NCBI GenBank assembly: GCA_025617745.1
Contig: CM046863.1
Span: forward strand, 58,856,085 to 58,920,084
From: Heliocidaris erythrogramma
Taxonomy: Eukaryota > Echinodermata > Echinoidea > Camarodonta > Echinometridae
Length of the DNA: 64,000 nt
Reading direction: 5' to 3'
The notes beneath the pieces were generated by a model. It had not been told where the DNA came from. It did not search any database and saw only the letters and a program-made list of their open reading frames with translations. Shown here in pieces: positions 33,360 to 44,215 of this stretch; positions within the stretch are counted from its first letter, which is position 1; each line of letters opens with the position of its first letter. Position numbers and translations under genes: made by a program.

Positions 33360-33687
33360 CATCAATTCTGATAATTATGTAACCAAGGAGTTACCAGCAA
33401 CTTCACTGCCCGGCAAGGCCCCGGGGGATCCGCCTGGCGGCTGGCCCCACTAGCACCACTTTCACTCTCCATCCCTGGCTCACGGAGGTAATCAGCACAG
33501 AGCGGTAGCGCGTGAAAAATAACACTTTTTCCATAACCAGTAGGCAGATTCACAAAAACATCTTGTCCTTTAAGTGCAGATTTGATTGCATCAACTTGCA
33601 AATCTTTGAATCTTGTCAATCTTCAACATTCTAGCGGCATATTCAAATATCGTCATCACTCGTCGTGGAAGAAACGTTGAACGCCAT
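33360..33687 (-). pseudogene. RecQ-like helicase N-terminal fragment
   Basis: A start-like ATG at 33687 opens MAFNVSSTTSDDDI, then frame breaks lead to EYAARMLKID and RFKDLQVDAIKSALKGQDVF, followed by the Walker A LPTGYGKSVIF (about 33515-33547) and HALPLCADYL. This is the N-terminal motif 0/I region of RecQ-family DNA helicases. After CADYL the frame enters GC-rich unrelated sequence and stops, so motifs Ia-VI are missing. It is either a processed or transposed fragment or a broken first exon. Confidence 0.65.
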
Positions 33688-34049
33688 TTTGGGCTGCGAT
33701 TAATTAATATGTAAGAAATAGCGTGCAGTCGAGTCATGAATATTTAACATTACGTCATGGTAGCTCGCGCTTATTGGATGATTTTCACCGACCAAAATTT
33801 GGTCGGAATATTCGTCAAAACAATGAAAGACAAAAGATATTCAGATCGGGTGTCAAGAGGCCGTCGGCGCAAGCGCCTCGGTTTTTCTGGCTCGCCTCGC
33901 TCGCCAGAAATTTTGCCTCCATATCGCCAAGGATTTCAACAGCGCCAGGGCCTCGACAAGAGGCTACCCTCCGCCCAACGTCCGCATTTCGCCCGCCAGT
34001 AGCACCGCCCATCACCGACGGGATTTCCCCGACGTCCGCATCCCGCCCA

Positions 34050-34126
34050 CTGATTGGTCGATTTCACGGACCAATAGCAGCCCGTCAGTTCCGGCGCCCT
34101 GGGAACGCAGCTTACGCTATAAAAGG
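34050..34126 (+). promoter_or_regulatory. TATA/CCAAT promoter in Penelope-like terminal repeat (right)
   Basis: TATAAAAGG at 34118-34126, CCAATAG at 34071 and an inverted CCAAT (GATTGGTC) near 34052. Spacing matches pol II core promoters and is conserved with 19075-19135. Confidence 0.6.
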
Positions 34127-34683
34127 CGCTTGCAGCGGCGATTATAACTATATTGTTTCTATTATAACATTATAGAATTTTTATATAACCATTATATGAT
34201 TTGATTCAGGAATACCTCTTTGCCAGTCTCTATACTCATATCTAGCAGAGAACTGTGATAATATTTTTTTTTTCCTTTTTCAAAAGATAATCACTAGGTA
34301 CCAAGCCCATGATGTGTCACCACCTTTTTTATGTGCCACATCGTGGGCTGGATATCTTTCAAGCATTGTTTCAACTATAACTATTTTGTTTCTATTTTAA
34401 CATCATAGAATTTTTATATAAACATTATTTAAGTATCCAGATCCAAATCCAAATCTAAGATTACAGGCTTAAATAGTCATAATTGACTGGTATAAGCCTA
34501 TAAACAAAACAAAACAAAATAAACAAAGATTGACTGGGCGTTGTGGCGTACACCTGTAATCCATCTAACAGTGGAAGTTACAAACTGATTCACTGAGTCA
34601 CGTCTATCGGATGGTGACGTTAAAGGTCGGTCCCCAGGCGTAAATAATCATATCTGGTTGATACACATCTGTAAAAACCAAAT

Positions 34684-34710
34684 CACACACACACACACAC
34701 ACACACACAC
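34684..34710 (+). repeat. (AC)n microsatellite
   Basis: About 13 AC dinucleotides. The related tail at 18.89 kb has a short GT run at the same place. Confidence 0.95.
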
Positions 34711-34725
34711 GATTGTCCACATTGC

Positions 34726-34763
34726 CTGACGAAGAGTAGCAGTTATTAGCAGTCGAAACGTCG
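34726..34763 (+). ncRNA. Hammerhead-like hairpin in Penelope-like tail (right)
   Basis: Plus strand reads CTGACGA, A, GAGTAGCAG-type stem, then GTCGAAACGTCGC. Same position in the tail as the left copy at 18836. The stem is weaker here (GAGT opposite AGTC). Confidence 0.45.
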
Positions 34764-35299
34764 CAACCCTCGTTTGCTCCTTCGTGTGTCAACAGATCAA
34801 CTTATACTCTTATTGTACTACCACGATGATCAACATCTTCCGCACTATAGAGTACATGTAATTCAAAAATTTACGTTCGTGTATATAGAGTGGAGGGTCT
34901 AAAGTAAAGCTAGGCTTGTTGTGGATAGGCCCCATTTAATAAATAATTTACAGACATGTAGAAGAAAATAATAGTAGAAGGGAGAAAAGAGGAATTAAAG
35001 AAAGGAAGGAAAAGGAAGCTATAGGAAGGGAGGAACTGAACAGAAGAACGAAAACATTATATAACGTAGACAAAGATTGTCACACGAACGGGGACGCACG
35101 GGTACTCTACAAGACAGGAAATGATAAACAGACTTTATTGCAAGGGGATAATTATGCAGCTGTTATTTCAATGTAAAGATTTGTTAACCCTACGTCGCAG
35201 CATAGTAAACAATGTATAAATGAAGCAAGATAATAGAAGCCATGACTCACGATTACGTCATGCCCCATGACGTAATCGTGAGTGTACACATGTAGGTAG

Positions 35300-36235
35300 G
35301 GCACAGAAGACAAAAGGGGCACTTACCAAAAGGGGAAATAATACTATTAGAAAGAAAAAGGGGGCACTGCCCAGAAGTAATAGGGGCACCTAAAAACAGG
35401 CATTTATCAGAGGTGAATAGGGCACTTATCATAAGGAAAATTTGCACTATTAGAACGGAAAATTGGCACTAATCAGACGAAAACAGGGACACTTGTCGGA
35501 TTTCAAAGGGGACACTAGTCTTATCTGAGTTTAAAAGGGGCACTTATCAGAAGGTGAAAGGGCACTTATTAGAAAGAATAAGGGGCAGTCACGGGGAGAA
35601 AAAGGGTCACCTATCAGAGGGGGGAGAAAGGGGAACTTATAAGAAGGAGAAATTGTACTATTAGAACGGAAAATGGGCACTAATCAGACGAAAACAGGGA
35701 CACTGTCTTGTCGGATTTCAAAGGGGACAATTATCTGAACTGAAAAGAGGCACTTATCAGAAGGTTAAAAGGGCACTTATTAGAAGGAAGAAGGGGCAGT
35801 CATAAAAAGAAAAAGGGTCACTTATCAGAGGAGAAAAGGTGCACTTATAAGAAAGGAAATTTGTACTATAATTATGAACGGAAAATAAGCTCTAATTATA
35901 TAGACGAAAAACAAAGGCACACATTTCAAAAGGGGCAGTAATGTATATGAAGTTAAAGGGTGCTCTAATCAGAAGGTGAAAATGGCATTATCAGAAAGAA
36001 GAACGGGCGCAGTTATACGAAGGAAAAAGAGCACTTATCAGAAGTGAAAAGGACACTTATCAGAAGGAAAAATTACACGAAAAAGGGCAATCATATAGGA
36101 TTCATAAGGGGCAGTAATGTCTGAGGTGATGTCTGAGGTTAAAGGGCCACTTATCACAAGGTAAAAAGGGCACTATACGAAAAGAACGGGGCACTTATCA
36201 GCTATGAAAAGGGGCACTTTTGGGGTACTTGAAAA
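35300..36235. repeat. Degenerate minisatellite, AAGGGGCACTTATCAGAAGG
   Basis: About forty variably spaced units of 18-27 bp built on GGGCACTTATCAGAAGG. It has no open frame and ends about 480 bp upstream of NLR exon 2. Confidence 0.85.
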
Positions 36236-36719
36236 TGTAGGGGGCATTGTACCCCCGGCCCCCCGGAAGCACCGCCTCTGCCTAGTTGTCTTAGGCTTTA
36301 AACGAATAGTGAATGGAATAGTTTTAGTTGCTTCAGTAAAGTGACGGTGTAATATAGTAAATTGGAGTTAATTCAAGCTTCCATTTCTTTAAAATGTTAG
36401 TAATGTTCAGTTCGTTAGTAATGCTGATTTGTAAAGTAAGTGTTATGTAACATTTTCATATAATTATTATTATAATGCCAAAAGTTACAATATGCGAGCA
36501 GTATTTCAGTAAATTTTGAAACGATATTTCCTCTGTCTATTGTAGGTTCAAAAGCTTTAATTTTCATTACGCTGTGAAAAACAGCAATTGCACATAGGTA
36601 ACAATTATGTTTACAGTCCATTTAGATAAGATATGTTACTTGCAATATGACTCTCGCTTGTTTTAAAGATGTATTGCAATGAGAAGAACAAAGATAAATG
36701 AATTCTTGATCTCTTACAG

Positions 36720-36779
36720 GTGCATATCTACCAAAGAAGCAGGGACCATGTGACGAGAACTACATTGCATGCAACCCAG
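36720..36779 (+). CDS. NLR gene exon 2: 60-nt linker
   Basis: Acceptor CTCTTACAG (36711-36719), donor CCCAG|GTATAC (36780). In phase 1 it is open and reads AYLPKKQGPCDENYIACNP between split codons. It enters and leaves in phase 1, matching the Death exon before and the NACHT exon after, giving an in-frame Death-linker-NACHT protein. The other two frames were checked: one is also open, one stops. No domain is recognised; it is a spacer between signalling and ATPase modules. Confidence 0.6.
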
Positions 36780-37113
36780 GTATACTAACCAAGATATACT
36801 AATGTAACAACAGGGCAACAAATCACATAATTATGACGTCATGTTTATTTCAAATGTTGCCTTTTAACACGCATTTCATTGTGTGGAAATATAAGTTCCG
36901 TTTTATTTATAATTTCCAGTGAGTTTTGATTTTTTTAGTTCATTATCGTTCATTTACTACATAACAGATAGTGTGTAAGAGAGCTATACATTGGGAGGGG
37001 GGGGGGGGATTGATGACCGTCATTTGCCCAACTTCTTCACACAATATACTCTGACACAACATGAGTTAAGATGAAAGGTGAATGGTTTGTCTTTTGTGAT
37101 TGGATCGTTTCAG

Positions 37114-38702
37114 ATATCTACAGTGTGAAGATCTCAGAGTCCTTGACTGTTATGCAATGTTGTGAAAAATTGAAGAATAAGTATCTCAATACGTTATGCA
37201 AAGTCCCAATGGCTCCATGGGATCCACATAAGTATGCTGAGTTAAAGAAAATACATACAGTTGTCACTATGGTGAAAAAGGACGCAAGTGGACAAGAAAC
37301 TGGGGAGAAGCAGGTTCTTCAGGGATCTGTTGCTGAAATATTTTCAACGAAAGTAGACGGCATGTACCCTGTCCGAATCCTCATTTCGGCCCCCGCTGGA
37401 CGAGGAAAAACAACGGCTGTCGCTAAGATGGCTTACGACTGGGCCCACAGGATACAAGGATCCGCGATAGAACACCTGCCTCTCCTCTTCGTTATCAAAC
37501 TCCGAAATACCAGCCAGCAGACATCGATCGGTGAAGCGATCAAATCCCAGCTCTTAAGTGACGTTGGCGATCTTACACCAAATGGGCTCGAAAACTTCAT
37601 CAGAAATAATCAGAATATTTGCAGTATTATGTTGGATGGCCTCGACGAGTATGCCGGTATAAATTCAAAAGAGGATGAAAGGAGCAATATTGTCGAAGTA
37701 ATGCTCTTTAAAGAATACCCGCAGTGTCGAGTCCTTGTAACAACACGGCCTCACCTAGAGAACTTCTTTAATCAAGGGGAGATTGCAAGGGTGTACACAA
37801 AGATGTGGATAGAAGGATTCTCGCAAGAGAGCTCGAAAGAGTACATCGACAAGTTTTTTGTTTCGAATCCTTCTAAGGGACAAGGTCTTAAGGCTTACCT
37901 TGATGGCCAACCCCTGATCTATGAACTTGTGAAAACACCTCTATTTTGTCTCATGGTCTCTCATTTGTGGAGCAAGGGACGACTGGACAAGGATACCGCA
38001 ACCCAGACAGAACTCCTGGACAAAGTGAATGAATTAATGATGCACCATGCCAACGCCCGTTCACAGTCAGGAGCACAGTTCACATCAGATGAATTAAGCG
38101 CAATAATGTGTAGCTTAGGGGAGATTGCTCTAGCAGGTTTACTCGACGATGCTAAAAAGCTGGTCTTCACACCACATGATTTCCGAAGAGTTCCAGCTAT
38201 CCTTGAAAGCGCATGTGAGCTTGGGATAATATCCAAGACGACTGTTACTTCAGAACACCTTTCTCAGTCCCATGAGACCACTTCTACTATCATCGAGTTT
38301 TATCACAAACTCGCGCAGGAGCACTCAGCTGGAAAATATCTAGCTGCTGAATGGAAGAAATGCAAGAAGAGATTCTGGCCAAGGAAGACTTCTAAGTTAG
38401 ACACAGTACTGAAGAAGAAAGAAGCAAACATCGATGACTATGAGCATCTCATCAGATTCGCTGCTGGCACGGATAGAAGCCTCTGCATAAGAATAATGGA
38501 GGCTCTTCTTGCCAACGGATACTTGGATGAGAGCGAGCGATATCGTATTCTCTTTGACTGCTCATCAGAGACCAAGGGTACTGAAGGAAGCGTGTCTTCG
38601 TTGGTTCAAAGATGTGTAACTGCACAAAGTATTGTTCTGAAGTCTCCAACTGTCTACACAGTTGTTGGAATGCAGAATCTTCCACAGCAACTGAAGCTTC
38701 AG
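37114..38702 (+). CDS. NLR gene exon 3: NACHT ATPase domain
   Basis: Large exon from acceptor GATCGTTTCAG (37113) to donor CTTCAG|GTATGT (38703). It has 529 full codons, entered in phase 1 and left in phase 0. After a helical lead-in (MQCCEKLKNKYLNTL) comes the NACHT domain: Walker A APAGRGKT (37389-37412), a PLLFVIKLRN strand, Walker B IMLDGLDEY (37626-37652) and sensor-1 VLVTTRP. The winged-helix region and the conserved FYHKLAQEHSAGKYLAAEW follow. NACHT ATPases oligomerise on ligand sensing to gather Death-domain partners in the cytosol. All nucleotide-binding residues are present and the exon has no stop or frameshift, so it looks functional. The frame is also open for 14 codons upstream, which could mislead a start call to 37071; the splice phase argues against that. 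Confidence 0.88.
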
Positions 38703-38865
38703 GTATGTGGTGTGAATACTTCCACCTCCCGTCACTTAGACAAATAATTAGCATGATATCACATGTAAATTCCTTAAGGGGATTTCAAGTATTAATTTCT
38801 CATTTTTTTACAGCACTGCGATCGTCTACACCAATGAAATGAATATACATGTATACGTATTTTAA

Positions 38866-39806
38866 AGATCACATTGCAAGAAAATTCCATCAAAATAAAT
38901 ATTGGCTTAATAATTATTATTGCATAGATGGCATAAATTATACAAAGTTATCCAAATTCAACGCTTTGAAACATTTGAATTAATGATTATTATCAATTAT
39001 AAAACGGTAAAATACAGCCCCCGATATAGCAGCTGAAGAGCTCCTTGAACGCTGCTGAGATGTGTGACGACACACCAGTCCTGTCTCAGCAGACGATGTC
39101 CCATAACATCTAACACATTTTTCAGTGCCTGTTTTGTCATCTCCTCTTCACTTATTTCTCTTACTTGACTAGCGTCAGTCTTAATGTTAGTCTGTTAAAT
39201 TGCCTCACTCTTTACTTCGTGTATGGTATTATTTTGATGAAAAATGCAGCGTTAAAAAAATAAAAGAATCAGTCACTTGTAAACAAAATAAGACGCCATT
39301 GTATTTTCAGCTGCTTGCACCGGGGCATGTTCGGCGTTTCAAGAGGGAACGAATACAATCTGTGATGTTATTCGGAGGGCTTTTCAATTTGAAAGTGGGG
39401 TTTATTTCATTGATAATTGACCCTTCTCCTGTGTATTTACTATCAAACGCTTTTAGTTATCAGAATCAGTTCACTTTCCCTTTTAGAATGGTGTGAAATA
39501 AGGTCATGTTAAATATACCAAACTCTTTATAATTTGATAAATAATTGCATTGCAATTACGTTCATTCATTATAGGACGTCGTCTGCTTAAGCAGGATCGA
39601 TCCCTTGTGTGACGACATCAAAACATCGCTATATTTCTTGCGAATCCTCGGATATTCCAGATGCTTAGAAGAGCTTTTATTTATGTTGTTTTTATAATCA
39701 TCAGATACGCAGTTGACATAAAACCTATACGATTGCCATCTGTAAGCTTCCCAGTTTCTAGTGATACATTAATTGCCATATTTGTGATTTTCTTGCAATG
39801 TGATCT
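38866..39806. mobile_element. TTAA-flanked DNA element (copy 1) in NLR intron
   Basis: 941 bp with inverted ends AGATCACATTGCAAGAAAAT and TTAA duplications at 38862-38865 and 39807-39810. TTAA targets belong to piggyBac and Kolobok; an AG start rather than CCC favours a Kolobok-like relative (inference). It is non-coding. It lies between NLR exons 3 and 4. An inverted copy is at 57570. Confidence 0.85.
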
Positions 39807-40462
39807 TTAAATCACAAGACAGATATCCGTAGAGAACGTGCAAGAGTCGACATATATAGATATAGATATCGATGTTATACTTATTTAGCGTTAGATTCAT
39901 CCTGTGCCGTTGAGCACATTGGGCAGGAAGCAAAATACTGGGTGAGAGAAAATTAAATGGCACACATTTATCGAAAATACATCGGAATGTACACTCGTTA
40001 AGGAGAGGACTGGATGGGCGATATCCAGATGGGAAACTACATGAAACGTAATGTCTAGAAGGAATGCACACTATCATCACTAGCCGGAATTTGACACGTT
40101 GACTACTGATTTTTCTAATTCCCGTAGGATTAATACAATATGGCCCACACTGTTCCAGTAGCCAATGGGTTACGTGTATTCTCTGATTTTATTTTTGCAT
40201 TACTATTGATAAACCGCGATTAGAACAGGCTGCAAAGAAATATCCTTCCATCAACTTTTAGCGCAGACAATAATCTTTCCTTGCTGCTCTCACTATACCC
40301 TGTTATTTCACAAAGGTCTTATTAAGCACTTTCCTATCATGTTACTTCACTTTATTAAAAATAAAACCCCAGTTAATTCTATTTTGCCGTATCTATATCT
40401 AAATAAAAACCAAACTGCATAATGTTTGTTATCTCTCATTCTCTATCAACTATTAAACACAG

Positions 40463-40986
40463 ATTAGAGAAGTTAAATTCGAGGGGTCTACTATGACTAC
40501 AGACGTGACGAGTGGGTTATGGTCCTGTCTCGCATCATTTTCGACGCTTCATACTCTTGCCATCACCGACTCCTCTCTCAGTTTTCAATCATCTCCTCCT
40601 AAGCTTTCATCCGTCACAAAGCTGATCGCCACGAAATTGATGTCACAGAGCTACGAAGGCCTGATCTCATCGTTACCTGCCTTGAAAGAGATCGATGTCA
40701 CTATTGATGATGTAGAGAGAGACACAACTCATATTACGGCCTCCAGGCCTATGGGGCACAGCAGGGATGAGCATCTTGCTGTACATATCAAGCTACAAGC
40801 CTCGTCATCACTTTCAACAGAAGAGAAGACTGAATCGGGAGCGACGATTGCAACGGTGGGTCTTCTGGTCAGGGAACAAACCCCAAACCGACAATGCCTA
40901 CGTGTTTCCGGTCAGAAGGGCAGGGATGAGGAAGCCTTGGTTGAACTCTTCGGCAAGTCAACACAACTATCTTCATTGAATTTGGA
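40463..40986 (+). CDS. NLR gene exon 4: start of LRR region
   Basis: Acceptor ATTAAACACAG (40462), donor TTTGGA|GTAAGT (40987). It enters in phase 0, as exon 3 requires, and leaves in phase 2 after 174 codons. It contains leucine-rich-repeat-like strands (FSTLHTLAITDSSLSF; LSSVTKLIATKL; ISSLPALKEIDVTI) and ends in a clear LRR start, STQLSSLNL. LRRs in NLR proteins are the ligand-sensing and autoinhibitory part. The open donor means more LRR exons must follow; none is recognisable before the window ends. The possibility that later exons fall in the 500-base gap at 43716-44215 cannot be excluded. Confidence 0.75.
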
Positions 40987-41212
40987 GTAAGTAAATCTAG
41001 CCCTACAGACTATACACTCTGAGTTTTTAGACAATAATTAGTTCTTACGAAGGTCAGGGTAAAGGATATGCTGATATATAGGAACCAAAGCATTCTCATT
41101 TAGGTCTGTTTTTTGTGAAACAATGTCTTGTTCATGGAGCATTATTATAGTTTTGGATCTACGTTAATTTGTTCAGGTAACAATTTCAACCCGGCCTTTT
41201 CTAATCGTTCAT

Positions 41213-42006
41213 TTTTAGGTGGGCTGTACTTCAAGTACAGACCACTTTCTGTTTGTGTACGACATTTTCTTTCTTTATTATTATTATTTTTATTATTTAT
41301 TTTTATTTCTACCCACTTTTTTGTGTCCGCTATATCTCCAAAACTGCTTTGTCAAATGTAATCAAGTTCGATACGATGGTAGATATGGTTATTCTCTTGG
41401 CACACGAACATTTTCAATACAGTCATAGAGTATCGTGACGTCATCTAGGCGCCATTTTGTAAAATTCCGACATATGCTATATCTCTGCAATGGAAAGTCA
41501 TAACCTAACCATATTTGGCATGATGCAAGTTAATTAAAAAGGAAATTAATTGAACATAAGTTGCGTGCGCGTACGCGCGTGTCAGAGAAGTTGAGCTCGT
41601 GCAAAATCTGAAAATGCTCAAAATGGTCTACAATTGATTTGGGCATGTTTCAGGCCATTTTAAACATTTCAAAATTTTCCGCTCGTGCGCGGGCATTGTG
41701 GGGTCATCTAGCCGCGATTTTGTAAAATTCTGACACATGATATATCTCTGCAATACAAAGTCATAACATAACCATATTTGGCATGATGCAAGTTAATTTA
41801 AGAGGAAATTAATTTATCATAAGTTGCGTGCGCGTACGCGCCTCGGTGAAGTTGCGCGCACGCAAAATCTGAAAATGCTCAATATGGTCTACAATTGATT
41901 TGGGCATGTTTCAGGCCATTTTAAATATTTCAAAATTTTCCGCTCGTGCGCGGGCATTGTGGGGTCATCTAGGCGCCATTGTGTAAAATTCTGACATATG
42001 CTATAT
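41213..42006 (+). mobile_element. Diverged relative of the 1.8-kb family, truncated
   Basis: Starts with a related hairpin (AGGTGGGCTGTACTT...AAGTACAGACCACTT) and TTTCTTTCTTTATTATTATT. It then has about 2.1 tandem units of roughly 270 bp containing GGCATGATGCAAGTTAATT and GCGTGCGCGTACGCG. It is cut off by the CCCTGATAGCAG element at 42007. Confidence 0.7.
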
Positions 42007-42968
42007 CCCTGATAGCAGAAAGTGGTAAAAATTACGTGATATTTACGTCGTGGTTTTCGTCTTTTTTACGTCCTGTAATTACGTCAATAAGACGACAACT
42101 TGCACCAACGCAAGACGTCAAGAGGACGTCTTATTTTGACGTCATCTGTACACTGTAAAAACTGCAGTGCTGTATATAGCACTTTTTCAGGGCATGTATA
42201 GGGACTGCACTCAGAGTGCTATTGAATGCACACAGCGTGCTATTTCAGCACTTTCACGGGAGCTGGACCGGCTCCTTAAACTGCTAAACATTCATAAAAA
42301 AATGATTTGGGCGAGCTTCGAACCAGGGTCCGCTGATCGAGAATTGCTGGCATTACCGCTAGACTAACTCACATTGTACGATTTAGAGCAGATCATATTG
42401 TTACATAGTGAATTTACGAGACCACATAGTTCATGTTATCTACTTGACTCCCATGACTAAACTGGATTGCAAGAAGCATTCGTTAGTCCGTCGGTATAAC
42501 GTCAGCGCCTCTCAATCAGCGGAACCTGGTTCGAGGCTCGCCACGGTCACATTTTTTTTTCTGGTAAATTAGCACACTACAAGTGCTATAAACAGCATTT
42601 CAGGTGCAGTCACTATACATGCCCCTAAAAAGTAGCACTTTAGCTTTTACAGTGTACAAGACGTAGAGATGACGTCAAAATAAGACGTCCTCTTGACGTC
42701 TTGCGTTGGTGCAAGTTGTCGTCTTATTGACGTAATTACAGGACGTAAAAAAGACGAAAACCGCGACGTAAATATCACGTCATTTTTAACACTTTTTGCT
42801 ATCAGAGAAGAGGAATGAAGACGTAGAGATGACGTCAAAATAAGACGTCCTCTTGACGTCTTGCGTTGGTGCAAGTTGTCGTCTTATTGACGTAATTACA
42901 GGACGTAAAAAAGACGAAAACCACGACGTAAATATCACGTCATTTTTTAACACTTTCTGCTATCAGGG
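42007..42968. mobile_element. CCCTGATAGCAG element (copy 2) with doubled right end
   Basis: Matches 12247-13043 up to about 42806, then an extra copy of the right inverted repeat (42820-42968) follows. The nested TA-flanked element is 42151-42654 (TA at 42149 and 42655), inverted relative to copy 1. Confidence 0.85.
42151..42654. mobile_element. TA-flanked MITE with paired tRNA-like segments (copy 2)
   Basis: Ends CACTGTAAAAAC and its near-complement. It carries the same two divergent tRNA-like relics (B-boxes GGTTCGA at about 42321 minus and 42528 plus) as the element at 12401. Confidence 0.75.
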
Positions 42969-42969
42969 A

Positions 42970-43449
42970 ATAATACTAATTGTAATAAAACGAAGTAATA
43001 ATAAAAGTATTATTAATAATAATAATAATGATAGCAATAAATCACAAGTAAACAAAACAAAAATTGCCCTGAGAAAGAGCGGGGAGGGGGAGGGGGCGGC
43101 GCTTATTGCCCGAATATCAACTTTTCAATTTCTAAATGTTTGCCAGCGAGCAATTTTTTTATAAAACTTTTTGTAGAGAAAATGCACAGAAGTTTCATAC
43201 AGAAGTTACATGATTATCTCGGAATCTCGCTGCCCAAATAATGTGGATGTTTTATCTCCTCGCTGCCCGACTATGAAATGGTGGTCGCCCGAATATCGGA
43301 ACTTTGAAAATCTTCGGGGCAGGCGGGCTGCTTCCATCGCCAAAGAGGGGGACGCCTTTTGCCCGAATGTTAACCCATAGACTACGGGGACCGGGTGGCT
43401 TCTGTATTGAGCCTATATATATGAGAGTTAATAACTTCACCGACCGAGC

Positions 43450-43480
<31 letters not shown>

Positions 43481-43682
43481 ATGGTCAGTTTTTCAATCTT
43501 TTTCTTTCTTTTTCTTTTCATTTCCTTCTTTTCTTTCTGTTTTTGATTTCCTTTCTTTCCCTTTCCTTCTTTCTCTTCTTTTTTCTTCTCCTTTCTCTTT
43601 TCTCCTCTTCCTTTTCCCTTTTTCCCACACTCTTTTTTTTGGGCCGAAGGAGATGGCGCATTTGCCGACAGCAATTTCGAGT

Positions 43683-43715
<33 letters not shown>
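42970..43715. other. Spacer ending in homopolymer tracts
   Basis: AT-rich, then GC-rich pieces, a 22-base C tract at 43449, a T/C-rich run (43490-43640) and a poly-G tract of about 31 bases up to the gap. No gene is recognised. Confidence 0.5.
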
Positions 43716-44215
43716 NNNNNNNNNNNNNNNNNNNNNNNNNNNNNNNNNNNNNNNNNNNNNNNNNNNNNNNNNNNNNNNNNNNNNNNNNNNNNNNNNNNNN
43801 NNNNNNNNNNNNNNNNNNNNNNNNNNNNNNNNNNNNNNNNNNNNNNNNNNNNNNNNNNNNNNNNNNNNNNNNNNNNNNNNNNNNNNNNNNNNNNNNNNNN
43901 NNNNNNNNNNNNNNNNNNNNNNNNNNNNNNNNNNNNNNNNNNNNNNNNNNNNNNNNNNNNNNNNNNNNNNNNNNNNNNNNNNNNNNNNNNNNNNNNNNNN
44001 NNNNNNNNNNNNNNNNNNNNNNNNNNNNNNNNNNNNNNNNNNNNNNNNNNNNNNNNNNNNNNNNNNNNNNNNNNNNNNNNNNNNNNNNNNNNNNNNNNNN
44101 NNNNNNNNNNNNNNNNNNNNNNNNNNNNNNNNNNNNNNNNNNNNNNNNNNNNNNNNNNNNNNNNNNNNNNNNNNNNNNNNNNNNNNNNNNNNNNNNNNNN
44201 NNNNNNNNNNNNNNN
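43716..44215. other. Assembly gap of 500 N
   Basis: Exactly 500 N, the usual placeholder for unknown size, beginning right after poly-G. It hides the 5' end of the Helentron. Open frames that cross it are meaningless. Confidence 0.99.

Larger units (their letters stand above)
33880..34812 (+). mobile_element. Penelope-like terminal repeat, right copy
   Basis: Plus orientation. 33880-33960 mirrors 32725-33030; 33960-34140 matches the promoter block at 19.07-19.24 kb; 34536-34812 matches the tail at 18787-19067. Between 34140 and 34536 there is extra AT-rich sequence with an internal duplication (TTTCTATT-TAACAT-ATAGAATTTTTATATAA, twice). Confidence 0.75.
9861..36719 (+). other. Proposed NLR intron 1, transposon-filled
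   Basis: From the donor at 9861 to the acceptor (CTCTTACAG) at 36719. It contains no further Death or NACHT-type exon that I can recognise. It holds at least ten separate transposon insertions of both orientations, listed individually. An alternative is that a different 3' partner exon of the Death exon is hidden or lost, and that the NACHT gene starts elsewhere. Confidence 0.5.

Noticed and set aside
37071-37113. Translation start of the NACHT protein at 37071
   Set aside because: The acceptor at 37113 and matching phases with the linker and Death exons explain the frame better; these 43 bases are probably intronic.
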